Below, in pieces: positions 1-8,338 of a stretch of DNA of 64,000 nucleotides; position 1 is the first letter of the stretch, and every line of letters begins with the position of its first letter. The stretch lies in the NCBI RefSeq assembly GCF_003054445.1, contig NC_042507.1, positions 1,550,001-1,614,000 of the forward strand. The letters run 5' to 3'. The translations under genes were made by a program, and so were the position numbers. The notes under the pieces were generated by a model. The model was not told where the DNA came from. It saw nothing but the letters and a program-made list of their open reading frames with translations, and ran no database searches. This DNA is from Pichia kudriavzevii (taxonomy: Eukaryota > Ascomycota > Pichiomycetes > Pichiales > Pichiaceae).

Positions 1-118
1 CTGTTGGCTTGTCTGGATGATATTTCAAGGCCATCTTTCTGTATGCCTTCTTGATGTCTGCATCCGATGCGCTGGGCTGAACACCCAATAGATCATAAAG
101 TCCTGTTTCTCTGACCAT
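1..118 (-). CDS. YDJ1: Class I Hsp40/DnaJ co-chaperone, N-terminus only (YDJ1-like)
   Basis: Only the first 39 codons lie in the window; the gene runs off the left edge. Translated from the start codon at 118 it begins [13 protein letters not shown] and continues into helix II and the HPD loop (KYHPDK), the J-domain signature that stimulates Hsp70 ATPase. The opening matches Ydj1-type cytosolic J-proteins (in S. cerevisiae MVKETKFYDILGV), which act with Ssa Hsp70s in folding and protein import. The zinc-finger and client-binding domains that would separate Ydj1 from Xdj1 or Apj1 are outside the window, so the exact paralogue is an inference. A perfect heat-shock element and a TATA box lie upstream. 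Confidence 0.85.
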   Translation of the reverse strand, partial: MVRETGLYDLLGVQPSASDADIKKAYRKMALKYHPDKPT

Positions 119-240
119 TGTATTCTGTTGAATGGGTTTTTATATATTATAGGAAACGTCCTAATAACTTTCCTTCTGATACCGCCCATTGGGAGGAATT
201 GGAACCAATGGTCCCTCCTTTTTTGGAAGATACTCTTCTC

Positions 241-247
241 TTATATA
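241..247 (-). promoter_or_regulatory. TATA box of the J-protein gene
   Basis: The minus strand reads TATATAA about 125 bp upstream of the J-protein start codon and 60 bp downstream of the heat-shock element. The order (activator site, TATA, start) is that of an inducible yeast promoter. Confidence 0.55.
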
Positions 248-306
248 GTCCTTGTGCAGCGATTTCATTTTCCCTCTCCATTCACGCACTTTACCAGGAT
301 TTCAGT

Positions 307-324
307 TTCGAGAATGTTCGAGAA
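307..324 (-). promoter_or_regulatory. Perfect four-unit heat-shock element
   Basis: The sequence TTCGAGAATGTTCGAGAA consists of four uninterrupted inverted nGAAn units in the order TTC-GAA-TTC-GAA with exact 5-bp phasing. This is the consensus binding site for trimeric Hsf1. It lies about 190 bp upstream of the J-protein start and nothing else starts nearby, since RVS161 ends at 608 on the same strand. Heat-shock control of YDJ1 is known in S. cerevisiae. Confidence 0.85.
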
Positions 325-540
325 TGTAGTTTAAAATCTACACTCTTAGGTTATTCTCGGAGACTAGCATACTGTATTTCACGGATGTTCATCATGAAGA
401 CAATGTCCAGCAAGCGGGAGGGCAGACTGTATGGCAGATAAGAGGATGTACATTAGATAAGAGACTTCTCTGTTTCTCCATTACTTACTGGCGGTTGTAG
501 TTGGTATAAAAGAGAGAGAAAGAGAGGGAGATGTACAAAT

Positions 541-590
541 ACATATATATAGATGTAAATACGTATACACATATACGTATACGTATACAA
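541..590 (-). terminator. Poly(A) efficiency-element array after RVS161
   Basis: Starting about 20 bp beyond the RVS161 stop is a run of overlapping TAYRTA-type hexamers (TACGTA, TATATA), the yeast 3'-end efficiency element. It includes a 16-bp perfect palindrome at 572-587 (TATACGTATACGTATA). Its position and composition fit a strong 3'-end processing signal for RVS161. The palindrome could also form a small hairpin. Confidence 0.5.
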
Positions 591-607
591 CGGTTACAAA
601 GGATACA

Positions 608-1399
608 TCATTTTATACCCAAGCTGCAGATGTTCAAGCGTCTCATTTCTTCCAACATCTGGTCGATCCGTACATCGAGAGCACCATTGGCATAGTCGTC
701 TCTCATTTGCGGTTCCAAGTACTGCTGCACCTGTGCCAAACGGGCATACCCTTCCGTACAGAACCGTAGCTGGATCTTCACCAAGGCCTCAAAGGATGGG
801 TCAAAGTAGGGAACACGCAAATCAATCAGCTGCGGAATCTCTGTCTTCAACTGGTTGTTCAAGTCGTCAAAGACATCCTTAGCAAGCGCCAACTCTCTCT
901 CGGCACGTGGCAACTTACTTGCGTCCTTGGCAGGCTTGTCAATGAGTCGACGCACCTTGGCCTTGGCTTGTTCATAATCTTGCTTCTTGTGTGCACGCTT
1001 CTTAATTGCCTCATTGATTTCTCCAAAATACGACGAGAACTTGATGATTGGATCCAAAACAGTCTCTCTGAAGGGACCGTCCAACTGCTTAACAGTTTCC
1101 GTGTCGAAATCAGTCACGGCTTGAAGGTACATGCCTCCTACATTCACTCCGCCCATGTTTCTCGCATCCTCGTACAAGTTGTTGATGGTCTCGCCCATGC
1201 TCACCTGCGACGCCGTGACCGCACGTAGGGAATCCAAGTACCCCTTGGTCGCCTTCTGTAGCTCCGTCCCAGCCTTCTCTAGAACCCGATACCTTCTCTC
1301 CTCAATGTCGTACTCCTTGTCAGTCACCTTGTCGGCAGCCTTCACCAACACTGCCCCCGTCGTCCGGTGGATCGCCTTCTTGAACCCTTCCCAAGACAT
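608..1399 (-). CDS. RVS161: BAR-domain amphiphysin-like protein Rvs161
   Basis: The product has 263 residues when started at the methionine of MSWEGFKKAIHRTTG; the family length is about 265. An open frame extends upstream to 1486, but those codons lack family resemblance, so the internal start is preferred. The whole protein is a BAR domain: an N-terminal amphipathic segment followed by long charged helices rich in K, E, D and R. Rvs161 pairs with Rvs167 to bind and scission curved plasma membrane during endocytosis and works in actin polarity and cell fusion. The absence of an SH3 domain distinguishes it from Rvs167. Confidence 0.93.
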   Translation of the reverse strand: MSWEGFKKAIHRTTGAVLVKAADKVTDKEYDIEERRYRVLEKAGTELQKATKGYLDSLRAVTASQVSMGETINNLYEDARNMGGVNVGGMYLQAVTDFDTETVKQLDGPFRETVLDPIIKFSSYFGEINEAIKKRAHKKQDYEQAKAKVRRLIDKPAKDASKLPRAERELALAKDVFDDLNNQLKTEIPQLIDLRVPYFDPSFEALVKIQLRFCTEGYARLAQVQQYLEPQMRDDYANGALDVRIDQMLEEMRRLNICSLGIK

Positions 1400-2097
1400 T
1401 GTCCTTGTTTCTGGGCTTTGCTGATATAGTGTTCTGTGTCTCTTCACACCCCAAACAAGGAAAAGTGGCGGCTTACAAATACCCATTCTGCTCTAAACAC
1501 AGAAATCGCAAACTTCACAAAGGCTCGTAATTTTCGCTGCATTGACAAAATCATGAGAACTTCCCCTTATAAGCCTTGTTGCTACCTGTAGCATCCCCAC
1601 AGAGAAGACTCTAAACTTCACCAACATACACGGGATTCTCCTTTACCAGAGAACACCTAAACTTTTTGGTGCCAGAGAGAGTGCAGTTGGCCCTCCGGGG
1701 CGTGTCCGAGACTCCCAATGGTCACCAGTGGCCTCTTCCCTTCCCTCCCCACTACATAAAACTGCTCCTTCTTATAAACCCTATTTGAAGACACCCTTGA
1801 TAACTCTCAACCTGGAGGATGTGCTCTCCCCCGTGTGAAACATACTTTCTCTAGAGGCTGTCTGTGGCGAGCACGCTCTGTTGTGTTCTGTCGATGGTCT
1901 ACGTGAGCGGGTGTCGTCAAACACATCAACGTATGAGGAACTGTAGAAAAAGGGTGACACATCTGTCCTATCCATCCACACGTGCAAATGGAGGTGTTTG
2001 AGGCTCCAGGCTTACATTTCAACAGGTTCTAATGTATGTTACTTTTTTTTTTCCACCAATTACTATTTACTATATTTAAGATTACAAAGACAATGGT
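1400..2097. other. Intergenic, RVS161 promoter / CBF5 3' end
   Basis: About 700 bp between the RVS161 start and the CBF5 stop, both on the minus strand. It holds the RVS161 promoter and the CBF5 terminator, with an AT-rich stretch at 2040-2085 next to the CBF5 stop. Small open frames around 1781-2022 overlap one another in different frames and show no recognisable protein character. I could not support a snoRNA here. Confidence 0.5.
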
Positions 2098-3531
2098 TTA
2101 GTCCTTAGACTTCTTCTTCTTCTTCTTGTCAGACTTCTCGTCAGAGTCTTCGGCCTTTCTCTTCTTGTCCTTCTTGTCCTTCTTGTCCTTCTTTTCCTTC
2201 TTGTCCTTCTTTTCCTTCTTGTCCTTCTTCTCCTTCTTTTCCTCCTTGACTTCGTCCTTCTTCTCCTCCTTAACTTGGTCCTTCTTGTCGTCAAATAAGG
2301 AACTCTTGGCCTTCTGCACCTCTGGTACAACCAACTTGTCCGCAGGAACCTCTGGAGCCTTGACATCTTCATGACTCACGTAATCCTTCTTCCACGATTC
2401 AGGAGTGTTTTCGTTAGCACGTCCATACTTGTCCAATTTACCCTCGGTCTTCATCTGCTTCTTCTTCATTGCAATTGGACCCATACCCCATCTTCTTGGA
2501 TAAGTGTCTCTCTCCATAATACATCTCTTGACAGTGGCAACAACACCATGGTCACAGGTGGTCAAATCAACAGTAGACATTTGCGCAATACCAATTGCAA
2601 TGGCCTCACCCTTGGTGGTCATAATAACAACTTCATCATATAATTCGATTCCCTTCTCGTATCTTAATAATCCCGGAATCATCAACTTGGCACCATAACA
2701 GATTGCATTGACAGTAGAATCCTTGACGACTATCCTCTTATAACTTGTCAATAAGGTCTCTAATGGCATGATGATTTTACGTAGGTAAGATTCGTCTCTA
2801 GAGTTATCATAGAGAAATTGCGCATCCAAAACATCATGTAAAGTCACCAGGTTGTCATTTTCAGACAGGGCACCAGACCTGACTCTTCTTAATTCTTGCA
2901 TATGGCCACCAACGGATAACAACATACCCAAATGGACACACAAGGTTCTCATATAGGTACCTGCTTCACAAGAGGCCCAAAAGACACCCAGTCCTCTATC
3001 GTTATCAAACTCAAAAAGTTTAGAGTCATAAATTGTACGGACTCTCAACTGTCTCTTAACGGCAGAAATTAAAGGAGGTCTCTGGAATAAAGCACCAGTT
3101 AAATTTTCCAAGGCTCTGCCCATCTTCTTCTCATCATCCAAGGCGCTGTGTAATCTAACAATACAAACATACTCCTTACCAGCACCTTGTTGGGACTTGA
3201 CTAGCCTAGTGGCCCTGTCAACACAGACAATCAAACAACCAGTGACTTTTGGATCCAAAGTACCGGAATGACCTGTTTTTTCAACTCTTAAAATTCTCTT
3301 AATCCAAGCAACAACCTCATGGGATGAAGGATTGGATGGCTTGTCCAAGTTGATAATACCGGAACGGACATATTGGTCAATCGGTCTCTTCAATGGTGAG
3401 CAACCAGCTGGAATTGGAGTATAATGGGAAGATCTAACTAAAAGTTGGTCGTAATTCTTTAAAAGTAGCGGCCAAGATGAGGCATCATTTGTAGGCGCCT
3501 CGTTGGAAGGCTTGATCATGTAGTCAGACAT
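2098..3531 (-). CDS. CBF5: H/ACA snoRNP pseudouridine synthase Cbf5 (dyskerin)
   Basis: The 477-residue product has a short dyskerin-like N-terminus, then the TruB catalytic domain with motif [16 protein letters not shown]. Asp at about residue 93 is the catalytic aspartate (D95 in S. cerevisiae). A PUA domain follows at roughly 265-345. The C-terminus from about 415 is a lysine-rich KKE/KKD tail, encoded by a purine/pyrimidine-biased stretch at 2110-2290 and typical of fungal Cbf5. It is the catalytic subunit of box H/ACA RNPs with Nop10, Nhp2 and Gar1, modifying rRNA and snRNA in the nucleolus. The upstream region contains GATGAAAT and phased A-tracts. Confidence 0.97.
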   Translation of the reverse strand: MSDYMIKPSNEAPTNDASSWPLLLKNYDQLLVRSSHYTPIPAGCSPLKRPIDQYVRSGIINLDKPSNPSSHEVVAWIKRILRVEKTGHSGTLDPKVTGCLIVCVDRATRLVKSQQGAGKEYVCIVRLHSALDDEKKMGRALENLTGALFQRPPLISAVKRQLRVRTIYDSKLFEFDNDRGLGVFWASCEAGTYMRTLCVHLGMLLSVGGHMQELRRVRSGALSENDNLVTLHDVLDAQFLYDNSRDESYLRKIIMPLETLLTSYKRIVVKDSTVNAICYGAKLMIPGLLRYEKGIELYDEVVIMTTKGEAIAIGIAQMSTVDLTTCDHGVVATVKRCIMERDTYPRRWGMGPIAMKKKQMKTEGKLDKYGRANENTPESWKKDYVSHEDVKAPEVPADKLVVPEVQKAKSSLFDDKKDQVKEEKKDEVKEEKKEKKDKKEKKDKKEKKDKKDKKDKKRKAEDSDEKSDKKKKKKSKD

Positions 3532-3770
3532 GTCTTTCGATTCAAATAAGCCAACGGGATACTCTCTCGGTGGTCACGAGGGAGAAGGGGAACAAGAGAG
3601 AGAAGGAGGAGGGTGTATGAATATAACTCTGAGCAAAACCGAAAAAAAAAAACCCATAAAATTTTTTTTATTTCATCGTACATTAATACACTGTGTTTTT
3701 CCATTTCAATTCCTCTTGGCCTTTTTTTTTCTCTTCTTCTTCAGTGCTGCAGGAAATAAAACAAAAATCA

Positions 3771-3820
3771 AAAAAATTAAAAAAAAATTAAAAAAAAAAT
3801 TAAAAAAAAATTAAAAAAAT
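3771..3820. repeat. Helically phased A-tracts
   Basis: Four runs of A (9, 10, 9 and 7 bases) are each separated by TT, and the TT steps lie at 3777, 3788, 3800 and 3811, so the spacing is 11, 12 and 11 bp. A-tracts repeated near the helical period are known to curve DNA and exclude nucleosomes. The array lies about 240-290 bp upstream of CBF5. Confidence 0.7.
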
Positions 3821-3884
3821 GAGAAATTCCTCTTTTTAAGAGAACAAAAACAAAGGAAGGAAAAGAGGGAAAAGGTCGTAAAGC

Positions 3885-3891
3885 CGGGTAA
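3885..3891 (+). promoter_or_regulatory. Reb1-type site CGGGTAA
   Basis: GCCGGGTAACC contains the yeast Reb1 core CGGGTAA. It lies 350 bp upstream of CBF5 and directly beyond the stop of the possible small gene at 3893-4327. It could therefore act as a nucleosome-clearing promoter site or as a roadblock terminator. The motif match is seen; the function is inference. Confidence 0.4.
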
Positions 3892-3892
3892 C

Positions 3893-4327
3893 CTATGGAT
3901 CAAATGAATAATGTTTAATAGTTAGAGCAGAGATTGTCCATGAGCTTGGTAGACGCAAATGTGTTGAGTGGGAGAACGTTTCTTGTATTTTCCTTCTGAT
4001 TAGTCTGTGGGTAGATCTCTCTGGCTTCTCGGGGGAGGAGAGGGTGATTTGTGCAACGAGTTTATGCCGCGTGCCTCTAATGGAGAGGGAGATGGACATA
4101 TTTGCTGCAATTGAGTTGGACATTGCCAATGGCGGTGGACACTCGACAATGTCCAGAGTGTAGAGGAAACGTTTAAATAATGTTGCGAGAGAGTGTGTCC
4201 CCCTTGGACACAAGGCCAGAAACTCCATAAACGACATGGGGAGAGGATTGCCCTGTCTTCTATGGGGGGACGGTGGCGGTGTGATTGGTTTGAGTGTCCT
4301 GGTGGTGTTAATGAAGGTGTACTCCAT
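3893..4327 (-). CDS. Possible small protein, function unknown
   Basis: This is a 144-codon open frame that I do not recognise. It begins MEYTFINTTRTLKPI, has a proline-rich TPPPSP segment, a hydrophobic segment around FMEFLALCP, then a Ser/Thr/Arg-rich second half. A TATA-like CATATTTATATG lies about 120 bp upstream on the same strand, and the frame ends beside a Reb1-type site. The region is less AT-rich than its surroundings, which favours coding. It also allows chance open frames, and an overlapping plus-strand frame exists. It could be spurious. Confidence 0.35.
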   Translation of the reverse strand: MEYTFINTTRTLKPITPPPSPHRRQGNPLPMSFMEFLALCPRGTHSLATLFKRFLYTLDIVECPPPLAMSNSIAANMSISLSIRGTRHKLVAQITLSSPEKPERSTHRLIRRKIQETFSHSTHLRLPSSWTISALTIKHYSFDP

Positions 4328-4585
4328 AAAATGTTCTTGTTTGAAGGTATGTATATGTTTGACTTTGTAGTAATGGCATCTCTCAGAACTGAGCCGCTAT
4401 TAACATGTACACTCTGGTGGATTTATCCTTTCCCTCCCCCTCCCCCTCATATAAATATGGAAATTAAAGGCAGCGAAGGCTCAGCTGAATTTCTGCAAAA
4501 TCAGTGTGAAATTTTTTTTGAAATAAGATAATGGGCAACAATAGAAGGCTCAGCATGTTTAACATATTCAGAATACTCATTGGGC

Positions 4586-5212
4586 TCATTGTTTTTGCCT
4601 TGTAGAGAGTTCAGTGAAGGAGGAGAGAGTGTTTGCCGAAAGCAAAGAGGAGGAGGGAGGAGATGGTTGTCGTGATGTTTGTCGTGATGGTTGTCGTGAT
4701 GTTTGTCGTGATGGTTGTCGTGATGTTTGTCGTGATGGTTGGGGTGATGGTTGGGGTGATGGTTGTCGTGATGGTTGTCGTGATGGTTGTCGTGATGTTT
4801 GTCGTGATGGTTGGGGTGATGGTTGGGGTGATGTTTGTCGTGATAACTGTTGTAGTTCAAAACTCATCGACTCTTTACTGGTCTCCTCCCCCCTGGGCAG
4901 CACGTCTCTCTTGTACGTATCTGCTTGGACACCATCTTGTTCACAAAACACTGGCGAAATAGACACAGTCTCGCCTTTTGGCGTCAGTGTACGTCCAACT
5001 ATGTAGAAGATAACGAGATTGATGCATCCAACAAATGCCCCCCACATAGCTGCCATGGCTGTGTATTGGTAGACAACTACCACCGACTCGAACAAGAGAA
5101 CCATAGAAGAAGGAGTTGGAAGAAGACGAAACGGGTAGCTTACTGTGCCAATTAGAATGGTATGTGGTAAAAGCAGTGGCGAGAAAGCCATCTTGATAGC
5201 GTCCCAGAGCAT
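4586..5212 (-). CDS. Unknown membrane-hairpin protein with S/R/Q/P repeat tail
   Basis: The 208-residue product is not firmly recognised. Residues 1-80 hold a proline-containing hydrophobic stretch and then a long hydrophobic region (about 39-75, one long or two short membrane segments), consistent with a membrane hairpin. The C-terminal half is polar and carries about 15 tandem tetrapeptides of the types SRQT, SRQP and SPQP, encoded by a 12-bp minisatellite. The N-terminal pattern recalls fungal seipin-partner Ldb16 proteins, but this is a weak impression. A TAGTTG hexamer array lies directly upstream of the start. I chose the first Met because the hydrophobic region follows at once. Confidence 0.6.
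   Translation of the reverse strand: MLWDAIKMAFSPLLLPHTILIGTVSYPFRLLPTPSSMVLLFESVVVVYQYTAMAAMWGAFVGCINLVIFYIVGRTLTPKGETVSISPVFCEQDGVQADTYKRDVLPRGEETSKESMSFELQQLSRQTSPQPSPQPSRQTSRQPSRQPSRQPSPQPSPQPSRQTSRQPSRQTSRQPSRQTSRQPSPPSSSLLSANTLSSFTELSTRQKQ
4670..4850 (-). repeat. 12-bp coding minisatellite
   Basis: About fifteen tandem 12-bp units of three variants (GTTGTCGTGATG, TTTGTCGTGATG and GTTGGGGTGATG on the plus strand) are arranged in an irregular, partly duplicated order. The unit length is a multiple of three, so copy-number change preserves the reading frame of the membrane-protein gene. On the minus strand each unit adds S-R/P-Q-P/T. Confidence 0.9.
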
Positions 5213-5850
5213 TCTTTATATTATTGATAGTAGTTGTAGTCGTAGTAGTTGTAGTCGTAGTAGTTGTAGTCGTAGTAGTTGTAGTTGTAGTAGTTGTAGT
5301 AGTTGTAGTAGTTGTAGTAGTTGTAGTAGTTGTAGTAGTTGTAGTAGTTGTAGTAGTTGTACACTCAATTGTTAGAAAACCCTCTCCTTAAACAACACAC
5401 TCCTTTTAAATATGGAAGTCGCTCTTCTTATTTGTGGCTCATTCTAAGTTTCCATTACTGTAAATTCATTTCCATCTCTCAACAGTTTTTGCAAATGGAA
5501 AACTTATAAATTCTCAAAACTCCACTGTAGACACTAATCTTTAACTTGTCTTCTTGTTTTCCTTCATTTGACACTCCTGTTTCTGCCTGCTACTCTCTCT
5601 CCGCCATAGGGTTTGCAGTCTTGTTTTGGAGGAGATCAAGCTGGGGGTTGGCTGTCTGATTTGATACTTCACGACTCACCCTTCCCCCAGTTCGTTTCCC
5701 AACCTCATAGCCGTCACGAAATTTCATGAATGTCGGCACTTGTTGTGAATACACCTTGTTGTAACTAATCTTAAACTACTCTCTCTTTCTCTTATCTACA
5801 CGCAACATCTTTCTGTACCTTAGTTCTCTCTCTCTCTCTCTGTAACAAAC
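5213..5850. promoter_or_regulatory. Divergent promoter between the unknown gene and VPS23
   Basis: This 638-bp region drives the unknown membrane gene leftwards and VPS23 rightwards. Next to the unknown gene is the hexamer array described separately. A GGCTCA motif lies at 5436-5441. A (CT)n tract at about 5825-5841 sits just before the VPS23 start. No further gene is supported. Confidence 0.5.
5225..5360. repeat. Hexamer microsatellite (TAGTTG/TAGTCG)n
   Basis: The plus strand is a nearly pure array of GTAGTT-type hexamers with interspersed GTAGTC units over about 135 bp, 13 bp upstream of the start codon of the unknown membrane gene. On that gene's strand it reads as CAACTA repeats and would form its 5' leader or core promoter. 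The array also gives a long Ser/Cys open frame on the plus strand, which I regard as artefact. Confidence 0.9.
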
Positions 5851-6654
5851 ATGGACTTCCACGCCCTACACTGTTACTCCAACCCAGGTCTTGTCTACCA
5901 GGACGTGCTTCTCGTCCTGAAGGTGTTTCCTACAGCTTCCGTCCGTTGGGAAGACGAGACATTGCTTGTACACAATGGTTACACCTGCACAATTCCTTTC
6001 TCCTATCCACGAGACAAACCATCCTTCTCTAACGGCTTAACCTCCCCACTCTTGCGGGAATGGCCATATGCCAATGACACATCTAACGAAGGCGTCCCCC
6101 CTTTGGAGAACCGTCTTTTAAAAGTCTTTCTCTCCTTGGAAATTGGACCCCCACAACTGCCCAAACGACCACACACTTTCAGAAACGTCAAGTCCTTGTC
6201 GCAGCAGCCACCAATACTGCAGGAGCATGAACATGTGCAACGACAGACACCTTCAGACACTACTCCGCCGTCTCTGCCTGAACCCCCAGCACGTACCCGC
6301 CTGAAACTCGAATTGCAGAACAAATTGCAAAACACCCTTGCAGACTCCATTGCGCAATCAATCAGACCGGCGCTTGTGGACCAGTCGATGCTGATAGAGG
6401 CTTGCCATGAGCCGCCCGTCTACAGTCCACCCATTGATGTCATCAGTGAACGCAAAGAACAGGCTGTCCTTGTTAAAAACACCATTCAGAGTGCCCTCAA
6501 TGAGGAGTTCATTGTTGGCGGTGACGTTAAACTACACGTTCTAAATGACGAAATTAATCTATGTAATTTAGTATACGACAAGAAGCTCATATCTCTGGAT
6601 CAGTACCTGTTCCAGTTGCGGCGTTTATATAAAGCTAGGTATTCTCTTTTATAA
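5851..6654 (+). CDS. STP22: ESCRT-I subunit Vps23/Stp22-like, compact form
   Basis: The 267-residue product is much shorter than S. cerevisiae Vps23 (385). Residues 1-65 look like a shortened UEV domain: a helix with VYQDVLLVLKVFP, a strand region and the YPRDKPSF segment equivalent to the YP-x-P-P loop. A proline-rich linker (about 85-150) and a helical stalk follow. The last 35 residues (LVYDKKLISLDQYLFQLRRLY) match the steadiness box that anchors Vps23 in ESCRT-I. ESCRT-I sorts ubiquitinated cargo at endosomes. Identification rests mainly on the steadiness box and UEV remnants. The last 20 bp overlap the end of PRO1 on the other strand. Confidence 0.7.
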   Translation: MDFHALHCYSNPGLVYQDVLLVLKVFPTASVRWEDETLLVHNGYTCTIPFSYPRDKPSFSNGLTSPLLREWPYANDTSNEGVPPLENRLLKVFLSLEIGPPQLPKRPHTFRNVKSLSQQPPILQEHEHVQRQTPSDTTPPSLPEPPARTRLKLELQNKLQNTLADSIAQSIRPALVDQSMLIEACHEPPVYSPPIDVISERKEQAVLVKNTIQSALNEEFIVGGDVKLHVLNDEINLCNLVYDKKLISLDQYLFQLRRLYKARYSLL

Positions 6655-7861
6655 ACTCCTCCAACTCGTTGTCTAGCTTGACAGCCATGTTGTCACGGTG
6701 GACAACATACTCCGAGTCCCAATACCCTAACAACTCACCCACTCTTGAACTTTGGACACCTTTGATTTTTTCAATTTCAGAAGAGTTGTAATTACAGCGG
6801 CCTCTGCCAAAGCAAACACTTCTCCCAACTCCCTTGAATCCCAACCTTAGCTCGACACATTCTAGTTGGTTGAAATGCCCCTCAACGCCAATTATTCCAA
6901 CAGGAAGTAGTCCTGCACGGTTCACTCGAGTAATCGCTTGAAAACATCCATAGTCGACAATCAGCGAACCTTTGGGCTTCAACCCATGTAACAACCAAAA
7001 TTCACGATCTTTAATATGTGATTTAGAATGACCAATAAACCTGGTATGTAATGGAATCTCCATCTCCTTCAATCGAGATTCTTCCTCAATGTTCGCCCTC
7101 TCATAGTCCGGCTCATTTGTTGGCTCGTGGTTGATCATCTTCTCGATTTGTTCGGGATGGTTAGAATGACAGATAATCGTGGTTATCCCTGCATTGGTTG
7201 CCAAATCGGCAGCCAAGATCTTGGTCTCCATGCCACCTGTACCAACTGCTGATCCAGCACCAGATTTAGTATTGACATGTAAATCATTCATGTCTCTCAC
7301 AACCAAGACTTTCCTTGCATCGGGATTGGTCTTTGGATTGTCCGTGTATAGGCAATCGACATCGGTCAAAAGAAATAAATAGTCGGCATTTACCATACCG
7401 GCAGTAATTGCAGATAATTGGTCGTTATCACCAAATTTGATTTCTTGCGTGGAAATGGTATCATTTTCATTGACAATAGGAATAACATCCATCGATAACA
7501 ATTCCTGCAGCGTATTTTCCGCATTACGGAAATGTGAATATTCACTAATGTCGTTACGAGTCAATAGAATCTGTGCAGTTTTCTGATTGTAATATTTGAA
7601 TAGATTGTCCCATAAGGAAATCAACTTACCCTGCCCTAGTGCAGCAAGCGCCTGTTTGGCTGCCAACTTCTTTGGTTTCCTCTCCAATGAAGTCTCATTC
7701 AATCCCATGGCAATGGCCCCAGACGATACAAGGACAACTCGATGTCCTTGGCGGCGTAAATTGACCAAAGTGGACACAAGCAATGAAATGTTGGCAATAC
7801 GGGGCTCTCTCGATTCAGAGACAATGGAAGAAGAACCTAATTTGACAACGATGGTAGACAT
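6635..7861 (-). CDS. PRO1: Glutamate 5-kinase (gamma-glutamyl kinase)
   Basis: The product has 408 residues from the Met of MSTIVVKLGSSSIVSE; 21 in-frame codons upstream do not resemble the family. The amino-acid-kinase domain (about 1-260) shows VVKLGSSS, LVSSGAIAMG, IVNENDTIS and FGDNDQLSA for ATP and glutamate binding, and GAGSAVGTGGMETKI. A C-terminal PUA domain (about 290-385) follows. It phosphorylates glutamate in the first step of proline synthesis, with feedback inhibition by proline. The stop overlaps the 3' end of VPS23 by 20 bp, so the two transcripts must overlap tail to tail. Confidence 0.96.
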   Translation of the reverse strand: MSTIVVKLGSSSIVSESREPRIANISLLVSTLVNLRRQGHRVVLVSSGAIAMGLNETSLERKPKKLAAKQALAALGQGKLISLWDNLFKYYNQKTAQILLTRNDISEYSHFRNAENTLQELLSMDVIPIVNENDTISTQEIKFGDNDQLSAITAGMVNADYLFLLTDVDCLYTDNPKTNPDARKVLVVRDMNDLHVNTKSGAGSAVGTGGMETKILAADLATNAGITTIICHSNHPEQIEKMINHEPTNEPDYERANIEEESRLKEMEIPLHTRFIGHSKSHIKDREFWLLHGLKPKGSLIVDYGCFQAITRVNRAGLLPVGIIGVEGHFNQLECVELRLGFKGVGRSVCFGRGRCNYNSSEIEKIKGVQSSRVGELLGYWDSEYVVHRDNMAVKLDNELEEFIKENT

Positions 7862-8065
7862 GATGACTCTGTCAGAAGAAGGTCCTTTTGAAAGATGTCT
7901 ATCGATTTTGGAAATGTGTGACAAGGTAGTAAACTTTGAAAGTGGAAAAAAAAAAAAAAAAAACTCGCATCATCTTTCACCATCGTGTATATAATATCAA
8001 CATTTCAAGGAAAAATGGCTCAGCCATTCAAAACATTGCATACCCATTCTCATCACTAGACGTGT

Positions 8066-8338
8066 TTATGGCTCTTCTTGCCTTTGGAAATGCTGTCTGC
8101 ACATTGGACAGAGACCTTTACTTCCGTCCTGATCGAGCCACTTGGCAATGCAATGCTCATGGAAAGCGTGGACACAGGTGCCGACAGTTAGAGGACATCC
8201 ATCCCCGGGGTAGATGCAATTAGGACACGTTCCATCAAAAGAAACCCTGCAAATTCCACAGACGTCGTCTGACGAGGGAGTCGGAAGCTGCCAATGCCAC
8301 GTGTATGTAGGATACACCTCTCGAACCGATATCTTCAT
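8066..8338 (-). CDS. APC11: Anaphase-promoting complex RING-H2 subunit Apc11
   Basis: The 90-residue product is about the length of human APC11 (84). It shows the Apc11 pattern: an N-terminal strand containing TWHW that docks on the Apc2 cullin, CGICRVSFDGTCPNC, then a CPL insertion, CVHAFHEHCIAKWL and CPMCRQ. These are the zinc ligands of the RING-H2 domain, including the third-zinc cysteines special to Apc11. It recruits E2 to the APC/C for ubiquitination of cyclins and securin. S. cerevisiae Apc11 is longer (165), so this is the compact form. Confidence 0.95.
   Translation of the reverse strand: MKISVREVYPTYTWHWQLPTPSSDDVCGICRVSFDGTCPNCIYPGDGCPLTVGTCVHAFHEHCIAKWLDQDGSKGLCPMCRQHFQRQEEP

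Larger units (their letters stand above)
3532..3892. promoter_or_regulatory. CBF5 upstream region with poly(dA:dT) tracts
   Basis: This 360-bp region upstream of CBF5 is very A/T-rich on alternating strands (poly-A at 3643-3652, poly-T near 3663-3670 and 3722-3730). On the minus strand there is a GATGAAAT, reminiscent of the PAC element of ribosome-biogenesis genes. A Reb1-type site lies at its distal end. These features fit a nucleosome-depleted promoter. Confidence 0.45.

Noticed and set aside
4614-5006. Open frames in several phases across the 12-bp minisatellite (His/Asn-, Val/Met- and Cys/Arg-rich)
   Set aside because: Repeat-driven frames. Only the minus-strand frame extends into a non-repeat hydrophobic domain with protein-like composition.
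5145-5375. Plus-strand Ser/Cys-repeat open frame over the hexamer array
   Set aside because: A pure hexamer repeat without stops is open by construction, and the frame overlaps the supported minus-strand gene and its leader.
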